Source: Archaeoglobaceae archaeon (GTDB lineage: Archaea; Halobacteriota; Archaeoglobi; Archaeoglobales; Archaeoglobaceae). Taken from it: a stretch of 64,000 bases of DNA. The stretch's first letter is position 1, and every line of letters begins with the position of its first letter. Under the pieces are notes generated by a model, which worked only from the letters and a program-made list of their open reading frames with translations, made no database searches and was not told where the DNA came from. The stretch lies in the NCBI GenBank assembly GCA_027036775.1, contig JALWDS010000001.1:62001-126000 (forward strand), read 5' to 3'. The translations under genes and the position numbers were made by a program. Of the stretch, positions 1 to 7,448 are shown piece after piece.

Positions 1-576
1 ATTTTGCATCACCGTTTGAAGGTTCAGGTTAAAAACTACGGGCATTAAAATGAGAGTCGAAATCAGTAGGGTTGCGAACGTTATCTCGATAGAAGATGCA
101 AGCTCCCTCGCCTCTTTAGCCAAGAGGAAGTAGCCGGCGTAACTCAATCCCGAGAGAACTCCGAATACTATTCCGAAGTTTAAGGTGCAGTATGGAGACA
201 AAAGAAAGAACAAACCCAAGAGGGCAAATATTAGAGAGAGTATCGACAGCCTTTCTACTTCCTCTCCCCTCAAAAGCATGAATACTATGACGTATATTGG
301 AGCCATGTAGAGCAGTAGAGCGGAAACTGCAATCTCTATGAGCTGTATGGACGCTATGTAGAAGAATATCGTCACCAAACTCACCAAGGCCACTGCCAGA
401 ACCTTAGAGTTTTTGAAGACCTCGAACCTAACGAACCTCGAAAGGGGTAGGAGATAAATCAAACCGAAGGAAAGTCTGAAGAAGGTTATCGCCAAGGGGC
501 TTAGGTTCAAATTTCTGACGAAGATGGCAAGAGATCCCATCAAAATTGCGGACAGAGCTATGGTTAAACACCTCAT
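1..576 (-). CDS. EamA/DMT-family transporter, partial (C-terminus outside window)
   Basis: The minus strand is open from an ATG at 576 to the window edge, giving 192 residues with no stop. The product is a run of hydrophobic helices starting MRCLTIALSAILMGSLAIFV and containing FFRLSFGLIYLLPLSRF and GLSYAGYFLLAKEA. This pattern of short paired helices with a conserved FxR after helix 2 is typical of the ten-helix EamA drug/metabolite transporters of the inner membrane, so roughly one third is missing. The substrate cannot be predicted. It is transcribed away from the window and sits downstream of radA on the same strand, separated by about 25 bp. Confidence 0.75.
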   Translation of the reverse strand, partial: MRCLTIALSAILMGSLAIFVRNLNLSPLAITFFRLSFGLIYLLPLSRFVRFEVFKNSKVLAVALVSLVTIFFYIASIQLIEIAVSALLLYMAPIYVIVFMLLRGEEVERLSILSLIFALLGLFFLLSPYCTLNFGIVFGVLSGLSYAGYFLLAKEARELASSIEITFATLLISTLILMPVVFNLNLQTVMQN

Positions 577-601
577 AAAATATAAAAAATTTAGATTTGA
601 A

Positions 602-3037
602 TCATTTGTCCTCTATTCCCCTCTCGGTTATCTTGAACACTACTTCCGCCTCTGGTAGGTGCGGAGAATCTATCAACCTCGCAACCCTAAGTTCACCCTT
701 CCCCTTCCTCAGGTAAACCCTGTAGGTTGCGGTGTGGGCAACTATGTGACCTCCTATCGGTCTCGTGGGGTCACCGAAGAATGCATCTGGCTTTGCCATC
801 ACCTGATTCGTCACAACTACAGCGGCGTTGAAAACCTCACCGAACCTCATCAGATCGTGGAGGTGTCTGTTCAACTTCTGCTGTCTGTCAGCCAAAGCCC
901 CCCTTCCGACGTATTCCGCTCTGAAGTGGGAAGTTAGTGAATCGACTATCAGCAACCTAACCGGTTTTCCCTCCTTCGCAAGCTTTTGAGCCAGCTCCCT
1001 TGCATTGTCAACGAGCAACATCTGGTGATTGGAGTTGTAAGCCTGAGCGACGTATATGTTCTTCAAAACCTCCTTACCGTCCAAGCCCTTAGCCTCTGCC
1101 ATCTGTATTATTCTCTCTGGTCTGAACGTCTTTTCGGTATCTATGACGATCACGGATCCCTCCAAACCACCCTTATCCTTTGGAAGCTGAACGTTTACTG
1201 CTAATTGATGGCATATCTGCGTATTGTGCAGAATTATTCCGTTGGGTGCTATGAAGTTGTGCGTCTCTGGAACGACAAGATCGTAAACGTAATCGTTGTA
1301 GTCCACAATCCTAACGTCAACAACCTCGTAAAACCTCAAGTTTCTAACGGTTTCTATGAATTTCAAAGCCGATTTTACAGCATCCTTTCTCTTCTTAATT
1401 TCCGTTAACAAAGCGTCCTTAATTTTCTCTCTAATCGATTTATCTTTTGGAAAACCCTTACAGCGGTAGTTGTTTATCTGCGAATTGCTGAATCCGTAAT
1501 TTCTTAGAACGGTCAAGGCAAACGGTAAACTTACCCTATCTAAGTCCTTTTCTATTTCCTCTTCAGCCTTATCGAGTAATTTCAGACCCATTTTGAAGTA
1601 TTCTTCAATCCTACTCAAGGTTTCCTCAGTAAACCACACATCCATATTTCTCGTAAGTAGGTGATACGCCTGCTCGTTGTCAAGTTTTAGCTCTCCTTTT
1701 GGTAAAGCGAAGCTGTTCTTGTATATTCTTCTCAGATAGCTTGCAATGACTGGAGGATAATGCCCAACACCGCCCCTCTTGAAGTTCGATCTTTTTATCT
1801 TGGCAAACTTTAATACCTCGTTTACCTTGGCTCTGTCCTCTCCAGTTATGAATATTTTGTAGTAATCCCCACCATTTAAGCTCTTTCTACTGAGCTTTGC
1901 AGAAATTCCTATCAATTTTAGTAGTGTTAATATTCCATACGCCAAGTTTTCGCTGGCGGTGGTAAGCTCTACAAGTCTATCGTTGACGTATCCGTCCCCG
2001 TCGATGTATCCAGCCAGATAGGCCATTATGGCCTCTTTACCTGCATTCAGAATTAATTCAGGAACGACCTTTGATTTGGCGTTGCACTCCTTCAACCTCA
2101 ACCTTTCAGCGGTCTTCTTCCTTAGTAAAATTGAGTAAACCTCACCTCTCGTATCCTTTCTTACTCTTGGTCTGTATCCGTCTCTGTGCTCGATGTATTC
2201 CTCGACGAACCTTACTATATCTTCCGAAGAAGTTGCGATAGATAACGGATTTGTCGAGCCTTCCGCAGTGAACAGTCCCAAGAAGTAAGCGTCGTCTATC
2301 TCAACATCCTTGTCGTTTGTTGGAATCTCCCTAATCCCAACGACTACATCACCTTTCCTGATCTCTCCAGCTTTAACCCATTGCAACCCATCCCTAAATA
2401 CCAACACCGGATGAACTGGCGTAACCTTTAGCTTTTCTCCGTTCGATAACTCGATCTCTACGAGCTTTGAAACCCACTCCTTGTAGATGAACTGAGCTTT
2501 GACCTTCCTTATCTTTCCATCGAACGTATAGACCTTAACGTTCCTTAGTGGAACTGCATATCCTCCATCGAAGGGGATCTCCCCATAGATTTTGGCATAC
2601 TTGTTGTACATGTCTTCAATTGCCTCTAAGTGAAGAACTTCGTCGTTGGCGTATATGACCTTAGTATCCTTCGAAAAGCATTTTCCGCTCCCAAACTCAC
2701 CGAAGAACTCCGTTATAGCCTGAGTTTCAACTCCTCCACCCAACAGGGAATCCAAAGCCTTACTACCAGTTGTGATCCTACCGATCTCCTGTCTCCTCTG
2801 GAATATAACCTCTCCGCTCTCAAAACCGCCTATGTTGGCAAACTTCCTCGCTGCGTTTATGATCTTTAAAGCGGTAGCCTCACCTATATCCGCAATCGCA
2901 CTCAATTCAGCTGGAGAGCTTACCGCTATGAGTTCTATACTATCGTATCCAGCTTCTCTCAGTTTCTCAGCTATCGTAGGTCCTACACCGGGCAAATCCT
3001 CCAAATCCCTAACCTTTACATCCTCACTCTTGGCCAT
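602..3037 (-). CDS. radA: DNA repair and recombination protein RadA, interrupted by an intein
   Basis: RadA is the archaeal RecA/Rad51 recombinase, an ATP-dependent strand-exchange protein. The precursor is 811 residues. An N-terminal helix-hairpin-helix domain ([20 protein letters not shown]) is followed by the RecA core, whose Walker A motif GEFGSGKT is split between K and T by a 486-residue intein. The C-extein carries [19 protein letters not shown] and the L2 region and ends in a usual RadA C-terminus. The spliced protein is about 325 residues, normal for the family. I chose the ATG at 3037. An in-frame GTG lies 9 bp upstream, but a TATA-like element at 3056-3063 places the transcription start almost on the ATG, so the mRNA is probably leaderless. 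Confidence 0.95.
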   Translation of the reverse strand: MAKSEDVKVRDLEDLPGVGPTIAEKLREAGYDSIELIAVSSPAELSAIADIGEATALKIINAARKFANIGGFESGEVIFQRRQEIGRITTGSKALDSLLGGGVETQAITEFFGEFGSGKCFSKDTKVIYANDEVLHLEAIEDMYNKYAKIYGEIPFDGGYAVPLRNVKVYTFDGKIRKVKAQFIYKEWVSKLVEIELSNGEKLKVTPVHPVLVFRDGLQWVKAGEIRKGDVVVGIREIPTNDKDVEIDDAYFLGLFTAEGSTNPLSIATSSEDIVRFVEEYIEHRDGYRPRVRKDTRGEVYSILLRKKTAERLRLKECNAKSKVVPELILNAGKEAIMAYLAGYIDGDGYVNDRLVELTTASENLAYGILTLLKLIGISAKLSRKSLNGGDYYKIFITGEDRAKVNEVLKFAKIKRSNFKRGGVGHYPPVIASYLRRIYKNSFALPKGELKLDNEQAYHLLTRNMDVWFTEETLSRIEEYFKMGLKLLDKAEEEIEKDLDRVSLPFALTVLRNYGFSNSQINNYRCKGFPKDKSIREKIKDALLTEIKKRKDAVKSALKFIETVRNLRFYEVVDVRIVDYNDYVYDLVVPETHNFIAPNGIILHNTQICHQLAVNVQLPKDKGGLEGSVIVIDTEKTFRPERIIQMAEAKGLDGKEVLKNIYVAQAYNSNHQMLLVDNARELAQKLAKEGKPVRLLIVDSLTSHFRAEYVGRGALADRQQKLNRHLHDLMRFGEVFNAAVVVTNQVMAKPDAFFGDPTRPIGGHIVAHTATYRVYLRKGKGELRVARLIDSPHLPEAEVVFKITERGIEDK
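1223..2680 (-). other. RadA intein with LAGLIDADG homing endonuclease
   Basis: The insert of 486 residues starts with Cys ([12 protein letters not shown]) and ends with the His-Asn pair of NGIILHN, followed by Thr as first C-extein residue, which are the catalytic splice-junction residues. Two DOD endonuclease motifs are visible, GLFTAEGS and [12 protein letters not shown]. The terminal block [12 protein letters not shown] is intact. It sits inside the Walker A loop, an insertion point known for other archaeal RadA inteins. No frameshift is seen, so it should splice and may still home. Confidence 0.93.
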
Positions 3038-3055
3038 ACGCTTCACCCGCTATCG

Positions 3056-3063
3056 TTATATAC
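3056..3063. promoter_or_regulatory. Shared, near-palindromic TATA element between radA and the H/ACA RNA
   Basis: TTATATAC lies about 25 bp upstream of the first paired base of the candidate guide RNA (3085, plus strand). It also lies about 25 bp upstream of the radA ATG (3037, minus strand). Archaeal transcription starts about 25 bp from the TATA centre, so one A/T element could serve both directions. This is inferred from position only. Confidence 0.45.
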
Positions 3064-3084
3064 ACCAAACACGTTCAACGTATA

Positions 3085-3144
3085 GGCTCCGCCCCTCACG
3101 CCCGATTGACAAGCATGATATCGGGTCGGTTGGCGGAGCTACAC
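3085..3144 (+). ncRNA. Candidate H/ACA box guide RNA (single hairpin)
   Basis: The sequence folds as an archaeal H/ACA unit. The lower stem GCTCCGCC (3086-3093) pairs with GGCGGAGC (3132-3139). The pocket arms are 3094-3100 and 3126-3131, and the upper stem CCCGAT/ATCGGG pairs 3101-3106 with 3120-3125. The apical loop holds TGA and TGAT, as in a K-loop bound by L7Ae. An ACA box at 3141-3143 directly follows the stem. The distance from the 3' pocket edge to ACA is 15 nt, matching the 14-16 nt rule for pseudouridylation. A TATA element lies 25 bp upstream. The target was not identified. Confidence 0.65.
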
Positions 3145-3306
3145 TTTTACATATACATTTCATTTTTCGATCCTTGTATCGTATCCTTGGATTCGAGGGT
3201 ATTTCAAACTTTTGATTATCGGTTTCAATAGAATTTATATAAATTGGTCAATTTTAGATTGCCAAGCAAAAGGCTTAAAATAAGAGAGAACGATTGCTCC
3301 AGTTGC

Positions 3307-4539
3307 ATGGAGTCGGTAAAACTCGTCGAACTGCTTTTAACTGCGGAAATCTACAACAGGTTTGAAGAGCTTACCGAAGACGACATACCAAAAGAGCTAA
3401 GAAAGGCACTTTACGGGAAGAACGGGATAAAGAGACCGCTCGTAGTCAAGTTGGAGACCGCGAAGAAGGTCGTTAAAAATGTCGAATCCGCTCTGAAGAA
3501 CCTGCCGTTTGTGGATTACAACGCTATAACGAAGCAGTTGAAGCTCACTTCCTTCGATTTGGCCATAAAGTGGTTCGCTCAGAGGGCCTTGGATAGAATC
3601 GAAAGAAATCCCATACTGGCCTACTACTACCAGAACTACGACTCCTTGAACGTCTCATACGAGAGGGCCAAGAAGATGAACGCTCCGAAGTGTAGCGATA
3701 AGGAGTGGTTGATGTGCGTTCTTTCTGAGCTTGAGAAGAACAGGGAAACTTCGGAAATGCTCAGTCTGGTTAGAGTCTATTCGCCGGAGGACATAAGGGT
3801 TGACCTCTCGGATATAGCCCTAACGGACGAGCAGGTAGAGGAGATAAGAAAGATAGAGATAGCTTTGGAGGAGAGGGAGTTCTTAAGGGAGATCGGTTTG
3901 ACGGACGTGGGTAAGTTGCTGTTCATAGGGCCACCCGGAACGGGTAAGACCACTACAGCCAGAGCTTTGAGCAGAAAACTTGGATTGCCTCTGGTTGAAG
4001 TGAAGCTCTCCATGATAACGTCCCAGTATTTGGGAGAGACATCCAAAAATATAGAGAAGGTTTTCGAGTTGGCAAAGATTCTGAGCCCTTGCATCCTCTT
4101 CATAGACGAGTTCGATTACGTTGCCAAAACGAGGACGAGCGACGAGCACGCAGCTGTGAAGAGGGCGGTGAACACACTTTTAAAGTCGATAGACGAGATA
4201 AACCTCGTTGAAGACGGCGTGATTCTGATAGCTGCGACAAACCATCCAAACCTTCTCGATCCAGCGGTTTGGAGGAGATTCGACAAGGTTATAGAGTTTC
4301 CAGAACCTTCGGATAACCTTAGGAAGAGAATACTCGAAATAATACTCGCAAAGGTCCCGGGTGAATTCGACATCGACGAGATAGTCAAGATTACGAAGGG
4401 TTTTACGGGAGCGGAACTCAGACTGGTCGTTAGAGAGGCGGTTTTAAAAGCTTTGCTCGAGGGTAGGAAGGAGGTAAGGCAGGAGGATTTGAAGAGAGCG
4501 GTTGAAGAAGTCAAGAGCAGGATGAGATTCAGGGAGTAA
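3307..4539 (+). CDS. AAA+ ATPase, CDC48/PAN-like single AAA module
   Basis: From the ATG at 3307 the protein is 410 residues. The first 150 or so residues are a charged, mostly helical domain that I do not recognise. A single AAA module follows, with Walker A GPPGTGKTT near residue 208, Walker B ILFIDEFD near 265, sensor-1 AATNHP near 311 and arginine finger WRRFD just after. The C-terminal lid contains GFTGAELRLVVREA. AAA proteins of this kind form ATP-driven hexamers that unfold proteins or remodel complexes, and the partner here is unknown. A TATA-like stretch TTTATATAAA lies near 3235. An in-frame TTG at 3244 is an alternative start, but it would add a Cys-containing tail and leave almost no room for a promoter. 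Confidence 0.8.
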   Translation: MESVKLVELLLTAEIYNRFEELTEDDIPKELRKALYGKNGIKRPLVVKLETAKKVVKNVESALKNLPFVDYNAITKQLKLTSFDLAIKWFAQRALDRIERNPILAYYYQNYDSLNVSYERAKKMNAPKCSDKEWLMCVLSELEKNRETSEMLSLVRVYSPEDIRVDLSDIALTDEQVEEIRKIEIALEEREFLREIGLTDVGKLLFIGPPGTGKTTTARALSRKLGLPLVEVKLSMITSQYLGETSKNIEKVFELAKILSPCILFIDEFDYVAKTRTSDEHAAVKRAVNTLLKSIDEINLVEDGVILIAATNHPNLLDPAVWRRFDKVIEFPEPSDNLRKRILEIILAKVPGEFDIDEIVKITKGFTGAELRLVVREAVLKALLEGRKEVRQEDLKRAVEEVKSRMRFRE

Positions 4540-4555
4540 AATTTTTATCACAGAG

Positions 4556-4740
<185 letters not shown>

Positions 4741-4752
4741 AACGAAGGTTGA

Positions 4753-4836
4753 GCGGGGGTTGCCGAGTCAGGAAAAGGCGCCGGCTTGAGGGGCCGGTCC
4801 CGTAGGGGTTCCGGGGTTCAAATCCCCGCCCCCGCA
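4753..4836 (+). tRNA. tRNA-Leu(GAG)
   Basis: The cloverleaf can be drawn by hand. The acceptor stem GCGGGGG (4753-4759) pairs with CCCCCGC (4829-4835), with discriminator A. The anticodon stem CCGGC/GCCGG encloses the loop TTGAGGG, giving anticodon GAG. The long variable arm expected of a leucine tRNA is present. The T stem is CGGGG/CCCCG around TTCAAAT. CCA is not encoded. No intron is seen. Confidence 0.95.
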
Positions 4837-4866
4837 TCTTTAAATTCTCCAACTCCAACTCCCAAC

Positions 4867-5577
4867 ATGAAGGTGATGGTCTGCGGTTCGATAGGTTACG
4901 GTCACAAGGAGGAGATAAAGAGGATTCAAGACCTTTTGAGGAAGGAGGGTTTTGAAGTCGTGGATCAACTCGAATACGATTACAGTCACGTTGAAGACTT
5001 CAGAGACAAATTAGATTTGTGTGGTGAGATTGTCAGAAGGGATTTGGAGCTCTGCGAGAAGGCGGATGCAATAGTCTTAATCGTCAAGCATCCGAGCTTC
5101 GGTGCGATGGCTGAGGTTGTTCTCTCAGCTATGAAGGGAAAGCCAGTAATAGCGTTCTGTCCAGATAAGGTTAGATCACCTTGGCCGTTGCACTTCGCGA
5201 GCAAGATCGTTAGGAGTGAGAATGAACTGATTGAAGCCCTTAAAAGTCTTGAAAATACTTTTAGGACCATACCGAACGTTTACTGCGAGCACGAGGCTGA
5301 GTTCGTTTACGGTAACTTTACCTGCATATGTCCGGTGACGGGTGTTAGGGACCACGGAGTTGTCAAGATCAGATACAAACCGAAGGATAGAATTTTGGAA
5401 TACGAATCTCTTGAAAGATACTTCAAGTCGTTTGAAGACAAAAGACTGCATCACGAAGCGGTGCTGTGCAAAATTTTCAACGATCTCTTAAAGGCTTTGA
5501 ATCCCGAAAAACTTGAAGTCGAGATAGAGTTTGAGGAGAGGAGCGGAGTTAAGGCGAGGGTGATGAAGAGAAAATGA
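4867..5577 (+). CDS. Nucleoside deoxyribosyltransferase-like domain fused to a QueF-like (archaeosine synthase type) domain
   Basis: The protein is 236 residues. Residues 1-125 form a Rossmann-like domain (MKVMVCGSIGYG, CEKADAIVLIVKHPSFGAMAEV) resembling nucleoside 2-deoxyribosyltransferases. Residues 136-236 match the T-fold enzyme QueF, with Cys155 in TCICPVTG and Asp162 seven residues later, the spacing of the QueF catalytic pair. The QueF NADPH-binding motif (ESKSLK type) is degenerate here (EYESLERYF). That is expected of QueF-like amidinotransferases that turn preQ0 in tRNA into archaeosine rather than reducing preQ0. The ATG at 4867 is chosen because longer frames run into the tRNA-Leu gene. 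Its stop overlaps the next start (ATGA). The role of the N-terminal domain is unknown. Confidence 0.7.
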   Translation: MKVMVCGSIGYGHKEEIKRIQDLLRKEGFEVVDQLEYDYSHVEDFRDKLDLCGEIVRRDLELCEKADAIVLIVKHPSFGAMAEVVLSAMKGKPVIAFCPDKVRSPWPLHFASKIVRSENELIEALKSLENTFRTIPNVYCEHEAEFVYGNFTCICPVTGVRDHGVVKIRYKPKDRILEYESLERYFKSFEDKRLHHEAVLCKIFNDLLKALNPEKLEVEIEFEERSGVKARVMKRK

Positions 5578-6098
5578 AGGTCGTCAGGTTTTGCCTAAGC
5601 CTGCTACCCCTCATGATAACATCCGGTATGTTTTATTCCGTCATACCACTCTACATTTCAAAAGAGCTTCATGCGAGTGAAACGATCGTTGGTTCTCTCT
5701 TCACAACTGGTGCATCGGTAGGAGCCTTGGTATCTATTGCGGTTGGGAAGTTGTCGGACAGGATCGGTAGGAAGGGCATGATAATACTATCTCAGATATT
5801 CTTCGGCCTCGTAACCCTCCTATACTCCACAATCAGCGACTACGTTTTTGCCTATCCAATTCACGTTCTCGAAGGTTTCGCTTGGGCCACTTTGGGTGTC
5901 AGCGCACCAGCTTACATAGCGGACGTTAGCGAGAAGAGGGGAGAGAGTATGGGAATTTACAACACCGTCGTCCACATTGGATGGGTTATAGGTCCCATCT
6001 TAGGTGGTTTTCTTGCTGAATTCTTCGGATTCAGATTCATGTTGAGATTGGCATTTGTTATGATACTCTTCGGTTTGTTTTTGAGCCTTAAAGCCTAA
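5574..6098 (+). CDS. Half-size major facilitator superfamily protein (six helices)
   Basis: The 174-residue product has about six transmembrane helices and the MFS signature GKLSDRIGRKGMI between helices 2 and 3. Full MFS transporters have about 400 residues and twelve helices, so only the N-terminal half is present. It ends cleanly at a stop that overlaps the convergent PHP gene by 4 bp. Translation is coupled to the QueF-like gene through ATGA. It may be a decayed transporter or a half-transporter working as a dimer; the sequence does not decide between these. Confidence 0.7.
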   Translation: MKVVRFCLSLLPLMITSGMFYSVIPLYISKELHASETIVGSLFTTGASVGALVSIAVGKLSDRIGRKGMIILSQIFFGLVTLLYSTISDYVFAYPIHVLEGFAWATLGVSAPAYIADVSEKRGESMGIYNTVVHIGWVIGPILGGFLAEFFGFRFMLRLAFVMILFGLFLSLKA

Positions 6099-6709
6099 AG
6101 ACGCCAGAGTATATTCTTCAAGGAAATTCTACCGCCAACCCTGCAATTTCCCATTTTTAAAGCGTTCAGTATCGATCGCTCGTCGAAACCATCAACCTCA
6201 ACGAAACCTCTCCCAACGAATTCAGCCTTGTGAGCATCGCTCCCAGCAGTTTTACCCTTTCTGTAAATTTTGCAAAAGATTCTTGATAGTCCGTTAAAGA
6301 TTGGTAAACTTCTCGCATTGAAAACCTCAACGCAATCAACGATCTTGAAGAACTTCAACCTGCAAGCTCCATGCCTGTAGAACTGAAAGGGATGAGCTAA
6401 AGATGCTATTCCACCCATTTTCCTAACTACCTTTACCGCATCGAACAAATCCATCCCTCTATCTAAATCTCTATCTATTCCGTAAGCCAAGAGATGCCCT
6501 TGAGATGTCGATATTTCAACACCTCTAACGACGACGATTGGCAAGTGCTCCTCTTTAACGACATCCAAAGCCTCAAGCGATCCGTTTATCGTGTTGTGGT
6601 CGGTTACGGAGATGAAGTTCAAGCCCTTGCTTAAAGCTACGTTCAATATCTTTCTAACACCATCTCTCCCATCGCTGTGGTTGGAATGGATATGCAAATC
6701 ACCAATCAT
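6095..6709 (-). CDS. PHP-domain metal-dependent phosphoesterase
   Basis: The 204-residue protein has the four PHP metal-binding motifs in order: DLHIHSNHSDG near the N-terminus, VTDHNT, SLAHPFQF and GSDAHKAEF. The family hydrolyses phosphoesters with a trinuclear metal centre, and short stand-alone members are often annotated TrpH/YciV-like (nucleotide or RNA 5' processing). The substrate is not known here. I chose the ATG at 6709; a GTG at 6718 is possible. A C/D box sRNA ends immediately upstream on the same strand, so the two could share a transcript. The 3' end overlaps the convergent MFS gene by 4 bp. Confidence 0.85.
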   Translation of the reverse strand: MIGDLHIHSNHSDGRDGVRKILNVALSKGLNFISVTDHNTINGSLEALDVVKEEHLPIVVVRGVEISTSQGHLLAYGIDRDLDRGMDLFDAVKVVRKMGGIASLAHPFQFYRHGACRLKFFKIVDCVEVFNARSLPIFNGLSRIFCKIYRKGKTAGSDAHKAEFVGRGFVEVDGFDERSILNALKMGNCRVGGRISLKNILWRL

Positions 6710-6721
6710 TTCAACCACTTT

Positions 6722-6776
6722 AGCTCAGCACTCAAGACCCTCATCACCTATCAGAGGGGCCCTGTCATCATTGCCA
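6722..6776 (-). ncRNA. Box C/D sRNA (2'-O-methylation guide)
   Basis: Read on the minus strand, all four boxes are perfect and correctly ordered. Box C ATGATGA is at 6765-6771, D' CTGA at 6751-6754, C' GTGATGA at 6741-6747 and D CTGA at 6725-6728. The D' guide is CAGGGCCCCT and the D guide is GGGTCTTGAGTG, with a 3-nt spacer between D' and C'. This compact layout is typical of archaeal C/D sRNAs bound by L7Ae, Nop5 and fibrillarin. A TATA-like stretch (TTTAATA on the minus strand, about 6800-6807) lies at the right distance. The RNA targets were not assigned. Confidence 0.85.
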
Positions 6777-6847
6777 GTTTAAATTAAATCTGACGACATA
6801 TTAAAGCTTCGAAAGTATCTTATATTCGCGTGTTCATACGTTAGTGC

Positions 6848-7060
6848 ATGAAAACCATAACGATTCGAGACGATACCTACGAAAAGCTGTTAAAACTCAA
6901 AAGGGATGGAGAAAGCTTCAGCGATGTAATAGAAAGGTTAATCGAGCATAAAGACTTCAATATCGATAGATATTTCGGAATACTGAAGAACAGCGAAGCC
7001 CTTGAGAAAATTTTGGAGTATTCTAAAGATTTTAGAAAGAGCGCGAGGTTGAGGTTATGA
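6848..7060 (+). CDS. vapB: VapB-type antitoxin (DUF217-like)
   Basis: This 70-residue protein starts MKTITIRDDTYEKLLKLKRD, a ribbon-helix-helix-like N-terminus followed by GESFSDVIERLI, the pattern of archaeal VapB antitoxins. The C-terminal half is basic and would wrap the toxin. Its stop overlaps the start of the PIN-domain gene by 4 bp (ATGA), the standard antitoxin-first order. Such pairs usually repress their own promoter. The strain of origin and any stress role are not evident from the sequence. Confidence 0.85.
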   Translation: MKTITIRDDTYEKLLKLKRDGESFSDVIERLIEHKDFNIDRYFGILKNSEALEKILEYSKDFRKSARLRL

Positions 7061-7446
7061 TCGTCCTTGATACAAGCTTTCTAATCGACTACGTTAAAGG
7101 ATTGGATAAAACAAGGGATTTAATACATGGTAAGTATGTAGTTACAACGGTTATATCGTATCACGAGATAATGGCTGGTGTAAAGATAGCCAAAGCTAAG
7201 AGAGAAGAGAAAATTTTTAGAAAGTTTTTCTCTGAACTAAAAATTTTAAATTTTGACTTGAAATCCGCTGAAGTGTCAAGCGAAATAGCATCCAAGCTCT
7301 CCGCAATCGGGAGGTCTGTTAACGTTATGGATATTCTCATAGCTGGAATTGCTATATCTAATGGTGCAGATGCCATAGTTACTGCGGATAAAGACTTTCT
7401 TGAAATAGCCAAGGTATCGAACTTAGACGTCATAATCTACCGATGA
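7057..7446 (+). CDS. vapC: VapC-type PIN-domain ribonuclease toxin
   Basis: The 129-residue protein has the PIN fold signature: an N-terminal acid motif VLDTSFLIDYVKG, a conserved Glu in SYHEIMAG, and a C-terminal acidic cluster around VMDILIAG and VTADKDFLEIA. These acidic residues bind Mg2+ in VapC toxins, which cleave tRNA or rRNA. All expected acidic positions are present, so it looks active. It directly follows its antitoxin and converges on the adenine deaminase gene with a 2-bp gap. Confidence 0.9.
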   Translation: MIVLDTSFLIDYVKGLDKTRDLIHGKYVVTTVISYHEIMAGVKIAKAKREEKIFRKFFSELKILNFDLKSAEVSSEIASKLSAIGRSVNVMDILIAGIAISNGADAIVTADKDFLEIAKVSNLDVIIYR

Positions 7447-7448
7447 AT

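Noticed and set aside
3094-3131. Assignment of the H/ACA pocket to the conserved CCGUGAGG segment of 23S rRNA
   Set aside because: One pocket arm matches that segment, but the unpaired position would not be a U, so the pairing rule fails.
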